From Roseateles sp. (lineage in GTDB: Bacteria > Pseudomonadota > Gammaproteobacteria > Burkholderiales > Burkholderiaceae_C), in contig JAEUPJ010000091.1 of NCBI GenBank assembly GCA_016790285.1, positions 1 to 64,000 of the forward strand: 64,000 nt of DNA, given 5' to 3'. Shown here one piece after another: positions 60,165-64,000 of the stretch. Within the stretch, counting starts at the first letter, position 1, and every line of letters begins with the position of its first letter. The position numbers and the translations under genes were made by a program. The notes beneath the pieces were generated by a model, which saw nothing but the letters and a program-made list of their open reading frames with translations, was not told the origin of the DNA and searched no databases.

Positions 60165-60188
60165 CGACTAGAGGATTGCGTCTAGTCG
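60165..60188. promoter_or_regulatory. Inverted repeat, likely activator site for the ALDH-GMC operon
   Basis: CGACTAGA (60165-60172), an 8-bp spacer GGATTGCG, and TCTAGTCG (60181-60188). The arms are perfect 8-bp reverse complements. The CTAG core is rare in this genome, so chance is unlikely. It is 77-100 bp upstream of the ALDH start, a suitable place for an activator. No regulator gene is nearby. Confidence 0.65.
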
Positions 60189-60255
60189 CGCAAGTGACAC
60201 CCCGCGACGTCCACCCCGGGCCGAGCGCCGGGCCGCTCCCAAGCCGGCCCGGTCT

Positions 60256-60327
60256 GGCGATGTGCGAGCGGGGCACGCCCCGCGAGCATCGCCGCCCCCT
60301 CGGGGGACGGACCAGCGTTCACGCTGG
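60256..60327. repeat. Cluster of three extragenic hairpins after purH
   Basis: An imperfect hairpin spans 60256-60293 (outer arms GGCGATG / CATCGCC, inner GGGGC / GCCCC). CCCCC-TC-GGGGG follows at 60295-60306, and CCAGCG-TTCA-CGCTGG at 60312-60327. The last lies 15 bp beyond the purH stop on the minus strand. No T-run follows, so they may act as mRNA end protectors or dispersed repeats. Confidence 0.75.
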
Positions 60328-60341
60328 GCCGGGGGCTCACA

Positions 60342-61922
<1,581 letters not shown>

Positions 61923-61930
61923 GTGAAGGC

Positions 61931-62197
61931 TCAGAGGTTGTGATCGGTCAGCTTGCGGCGCAGCGTGTTGCGGTTGATGCCCAGCCATTGCGCGGCCTTG
62001 CTCTGGTTGCCGCCGGCCTCGCGCATGACGATCTCGAACAGGGGCTTCTCCACGAGCTTGATGAGCATCTCGTGCATGGAGTGCGGCTCCTGGCCGTCCA
62101 GGTCACGGAAGAAGGCTTCGAGGTTGTCTCGGACGCAGGCGTCGATGGGGTTGGGCGGGGTGTTCTTCTGGGCGCTCATGGCGGGCAGTTCTGTCAT
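61931..62197 (-). CDS. fis: DNA-binding protein Fis
   Basis: An 88 aa nucleoid protein that bends DNA and regulates rRNA and many other genes. The N-terminal beta-hairpin region is short, and the C-terminal helix-turn-helix reads [20 protein letters not shown], identical in plan to E. coli Fis. The ATG at 62197 overlaps the dusB stop (ATGA). A second ATG six codons later (62179) would also give a full domain. The dusB-fis order is conserved in proteobacteria. Confidence 0.95.
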   Translation of the reverse strand: MTELPAMSAQKNTPPNPIDACVRDNLEAFFRDLDGQEPHSMHEMLIKLVEKPLFEIVMREAGGNQSKAAQWLGINRNTLRRKLTDHNL

Positions 62198-63246
62198 GCA
62201 GCACAGGCTTCGTCGGCCTGGGCTTCGTCGTCGTTGGCAGCGGCCGCGGCAGGCGGCAGCCGTTCAAAGGTCTGGCCGAGTTCGTCGAACCAGTCGCGCA
62301 GCGCCTGCAACTGCTGGTCGCAGCACTCGAGGGTGTTCATGTGCTGGCGAAAGGCCTCGCCGCCGGGCAGGCCGCGCACGGCCCAGCCGATGTGCTTGCG
62401 GGCGCTGCGCACACCGCTGAGTTCGCCGTACAGGCCGTAGTGGTCGTGCAGGTGCTCGGTGAGCACGTCGCGCGCCTCAGCCACCGAGGGGGCCGGCAGG
62501 TGCTCGCCGGTGGCCAGGAAATGGGCGACTTCCCGGAAGATCCACGGTCGGCCCTGCGCGGCGCGGCCGATCATCAGCGCGTCGGCACCGGTGTAGGCGA
62601 GCACGTCGCGCGCCTTCTCGGGCGAGTCGATGTCGCCGTTGGCCACGACGGGGATGGTCAGCGCTGTCTTCACGGCAGCGATGGTGTCGTATTCGGCCAG
62701 GCCCTTGTAGCCCTGCTCGCGGGTGCGGCCGTGGATGGTGAGCATCGCGATGCCGGCGGACTCGAACAGCCGCGCCAGGTGCAGCGCATTGCGCTCGTCG
62801 GCGCTCCAGCCGGTGCGCATCTTGAGCGTGACGGGCACGCCCCGCGGCGCACAGACGGCCACCACAGCGTCCACGATCTCCAGCGCGAGCGCCTCGTTGC
62901 GCATCAGCGCCGAGCCGGCCCACTTGTTGCAGACCTTCTTGGCCGGGCAGCCCATGTTGATGTCGATGATCTGGGCGCCGCGGTCGATGTTGTAGGCCGC
63001 GGCCTCGGCCATCATGGCGGCATCGGTGCCGGCGATCTGCACGGCGATGGGCCCGGGCTCGCCGGTGTGGTCGGCGCGGCGGGAGGTCTTGAGGCTGCCC
63101 CAGAGCTCCTTGCGCGAGGTCACCATCTCGCTGACCGCATAGCCCGCGCCCAGGCGGCGGCAGAGCTGGCGGAAGGGCCGGTCCGTCACCCCTGCCATCG
63201 GCGCCACGAAGAGCCGGTTGGGGAGAAGGTGGGGGCCGAGGTGCAC
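62194..63246 (-). CDS. dusB: tRNA-dihydrouridine synthase B
   Basis: A 350 aa flavoenzyme that reduces uridines in the D-loop of tRNA. NRLFVAPMAGVTDRPFRQLC and SEMVTSRKELW begin the TIM barrel. The catalytic Cys lies in IDINMGCPAKKVCNKWAGSAL; NGDIDSPEKA and GADALMIGRAAQGRPWIF bind FMN. The C-terminal helical domain holds RKHIGWAVRGLPG. GTG 63246 gives the normal N-terminus (xHLGPHLLPNRL); a GTG at 63288 would add 14 residues. Operon with fis and purH. Confidence 0.95.
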   Translation of the reverse strand: MHLGPHLLPNRLFVAPMAGVTDRPFRQLCRRLGAGYAVSEMVTSRKELWGSLKTSRRADHTGEPGPIAVQIAGTDAAMMAEAAAYNIDRGAQIIDINMGCPAKKVCNKWAGSALMRNEALALEIVDAVVAVCAPRGVPVTLKMRTGWSADERNALHLARLFESAGIAMLTIHGRTREQGYKGLAEYDTIAAVKTALTIPVVANGDIDSPEKARDVLAYTGADALMIGRAAQGRPWIFREVAHFLATGEHLPAPSVAEARDVLTEHLHDHYGLYGELSGVRSARKHIGWAVRGLPGGEAFRQHMNTLECCDQQLQALRDWFDELGQTFERLPPAAAAANDDEAQADEACAA

Positions 63247-63324
63247 GAGGGATCTGCTCAAAAAAGAGGCGGGATTGTAGCCACCCACCCCGGACGGCTT
63301 TCCGGCTCACCCCACAATGGTGGA

Positions 63325-63822
63325 ATGGAAGCCTGGCTCTCACAGTTCATCACCAGCCTGCTCGGCGCCCTCGCCCTGCCCCAGGTCGGCCTCGTCGCGG
63401 TGTTCGTCGTCGCCTTCATCTCGGCCACGCTGCTGCCGCTGGGGTCGGAGCCTGCCGTCTACCTCGTCGTCAAGGCGGACCCCGGCATGTTCTGGCCCGT
63501 CATCGCGGTGGCGACCATCGGCAACACGCTGGGCGGCATGGTGTCGTGGTGGATGGGCTATGCGGCCGAGCGCGCCGTGGAAGCCGTGCGCCACCGCGAG
63601 CCGCCCAACCCGCGGGCGCTCGCCTGGCTCAAGCGCTTCGGCCCCAAGGCCTGCGTGATGAGCTGGCTGCCGGTGGTGGGCGACCCGCTGTGCGCCGTGG
63701 CCGGCTGGCTCCGGCTGCCCTTCTGGCCCTGCGTGGGCTGGATGGCCATCGGCAAGTTCCTGCGCTTCCTGCTCTACACCATCGCCCTCCTGTGGCTCAT
63801 CCCGGAATCCTGGCTGCAATGA
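63325..63822 (+). CDS. YqaA/DedA-type small membrane protein
   Basis: A 165 aa integral membrane protein with the YqaA-family pattern. It opens with a hydrophobic helix, then FISATLLPLGSEPAVYL, GNTLGGMVSWWMGY, and the conserved LAWLKRFGPKACVMSWLPVVGDPLCAVAGWLRLPFW (Gly-Asp-Pro in the re-entrant loop). These proteins are related to the SNARE-associated/DedA superfamily, which moves lipids. Function of YqaA itself unknown. Divergent from dusB. The stop overlaps the next gene's ATG. Confidence 0.88.
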   Translation: MEAWLSQFITSLLGALALPQVGLVAVFVVAFISATLLPLGSEPAVYLVVKADPGMFWPVIAVATIGNTLGGMVSWWMGYAAERAVEAVRHREPPNPRALAWLKRFGPKACVMSWLPVVGDPLCAVAGWLRLPFWPCVGWMAIGKFLRFLLYTIALLWLIPESWLQ

Positions 63823-64000
63823 ACACCACCGCCTACCGAGACCTCGCCGCGCGACAGCAGCGGCTGCACCGCCTGGGCCACCTCCAGGCCATCGCCCAGT
63901 GGGACCAGGCCGCCAACATGCCCGCCAAGGGCAACGAGGCGCGCAGCCTGGCCCTGGCCGAGATGGACGGCCTGCTGCACCAGCTCGCCACCGACCCGGC
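63819..64000 (+). CDS. Carboxypeptidase M32 (Taq family), 5' part
   Basis: The gene runs off the window; only the first 60 residues can be read. ATG 63819 overlaps the previous stop (ATGA). The start, with YRDLAARQQRLHRLGHLQAI, AQWDQAANMP and a following ARSLALAEMDGLLHQLAT, matches the N-terminus of the thermostable carboxypeptidases of family M32. These zinc enzymes remove C-terminal residues. The HEXXH zinc site would be beyond the window. Confidence 0.85.
   Translation, partial: MNTTAYRDLAARQQRLHRLGHLQAIAQWDQAANMPAKGNEARSLALAEMDGLLHQLATDP

Overview
The window is a high-GC chromosomal segment of a betaproteobacterium. It is most likely a Burkholderiales member of the Rubrivivax/Leptothrix/Roseateles type. 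The clues are the dusB-fis-purH order, a UbiM/Coq7/UbiG ubiquinone locus, a PhaF-like polyhydroxyalkanoate phasin, three proteins ending in VPEPA-type PEP-CTERM sorting signals, and the extragenic hairpin repeats. It holds about 60 genes, densely packed and often overlapping by 1 to 4 bases. I see no rRNA, tRNA, CRISPR array, prophage or intact insertion sequence. The one transposase-like gene is a single-copy REP-associated (RAYT-type) protein.

Layout. 0-9.5 kb: a DUF4136 lipoprotein, glmU, two PEP-CTERM proteins around a BON-domain membrane protein, a phytanoyl-CoA dioxygenase-like protein, an SRPBCC protein, two tandem paralogous lipoproteins and a VOC protein. 9.5-18.3 kb: a class A penicillin-binding protein, a LytS-like kinase / degenerate kinase / LytTR regulator module, an amidohydrolase overlapped by a RAYT gene, and small conserved proteins. 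18.3-24.8 kb: an ABC exporter, an acyl-CoA thioesterase, a PL4 rhamnogalacturonan lyase, an SGNH hydrolase, an enoyl-CoA hydratase and a DUF1569 protein. 24.8-32.1 kb: a fatty acid beta-oxidation operon headed by a TetR regulator whose palindromic operator lies inside its own promoter. 32.2-36.5 kb: an HNH nuclease, a glycine-zipper lipoprotein and a three-gene overlapping unit (GNAT, saccharopine dehydrogenase-like reductase, nitrilase-like amidohydrolase). 36.5-40.7 kb: a two-domain fatty acyl-CoA reductase divergent from a phasin and a patatin.

40.7-43.8 kb: ubiM divergent from DUF393-coq7-ubiG. 43.8-48.8 kb: a symporter gene followed by a heterodimeric ABC exporter pair. 48.8-52.4 kb: a secreted ExeM/NucH-type nuclease and a PEP-CTERM protein. 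52.4-54.7 kb: plsC-cdsA-ruvC, chained by overlapping stop/start codons. 54.7-60.1 kb: a TPR membrane protein, GFA and GNAT genes, and an alcohol/aldehyde oxidation operon (ALDH-GMC-monooxygenase). 60.3-64 kb: purH, fis, dusB, a YqaA-like membrane protein and the start of an M32 carboxypeptidase.

A recurring theme is lipid and acyl-chain metabolism. It includes beta-oxidation, a thioesterase, acyl reduction to alcohols, alcohol and aldehyde oxidation, a PHA granule protein, a patatin lipase, and phospholipid synthesis. The items most worth following up are the acyl-CoA reductase/phasin/patatin locus, the kinase-pseudokinase-regulator module, the ubiquinone locus holding both UbiM and Coq7, the exporter with one apparently degenerate ATP site, and the separation of ruvC from purH. 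Functions are assigned by reading motifs and from memory of the families; no database search was run.
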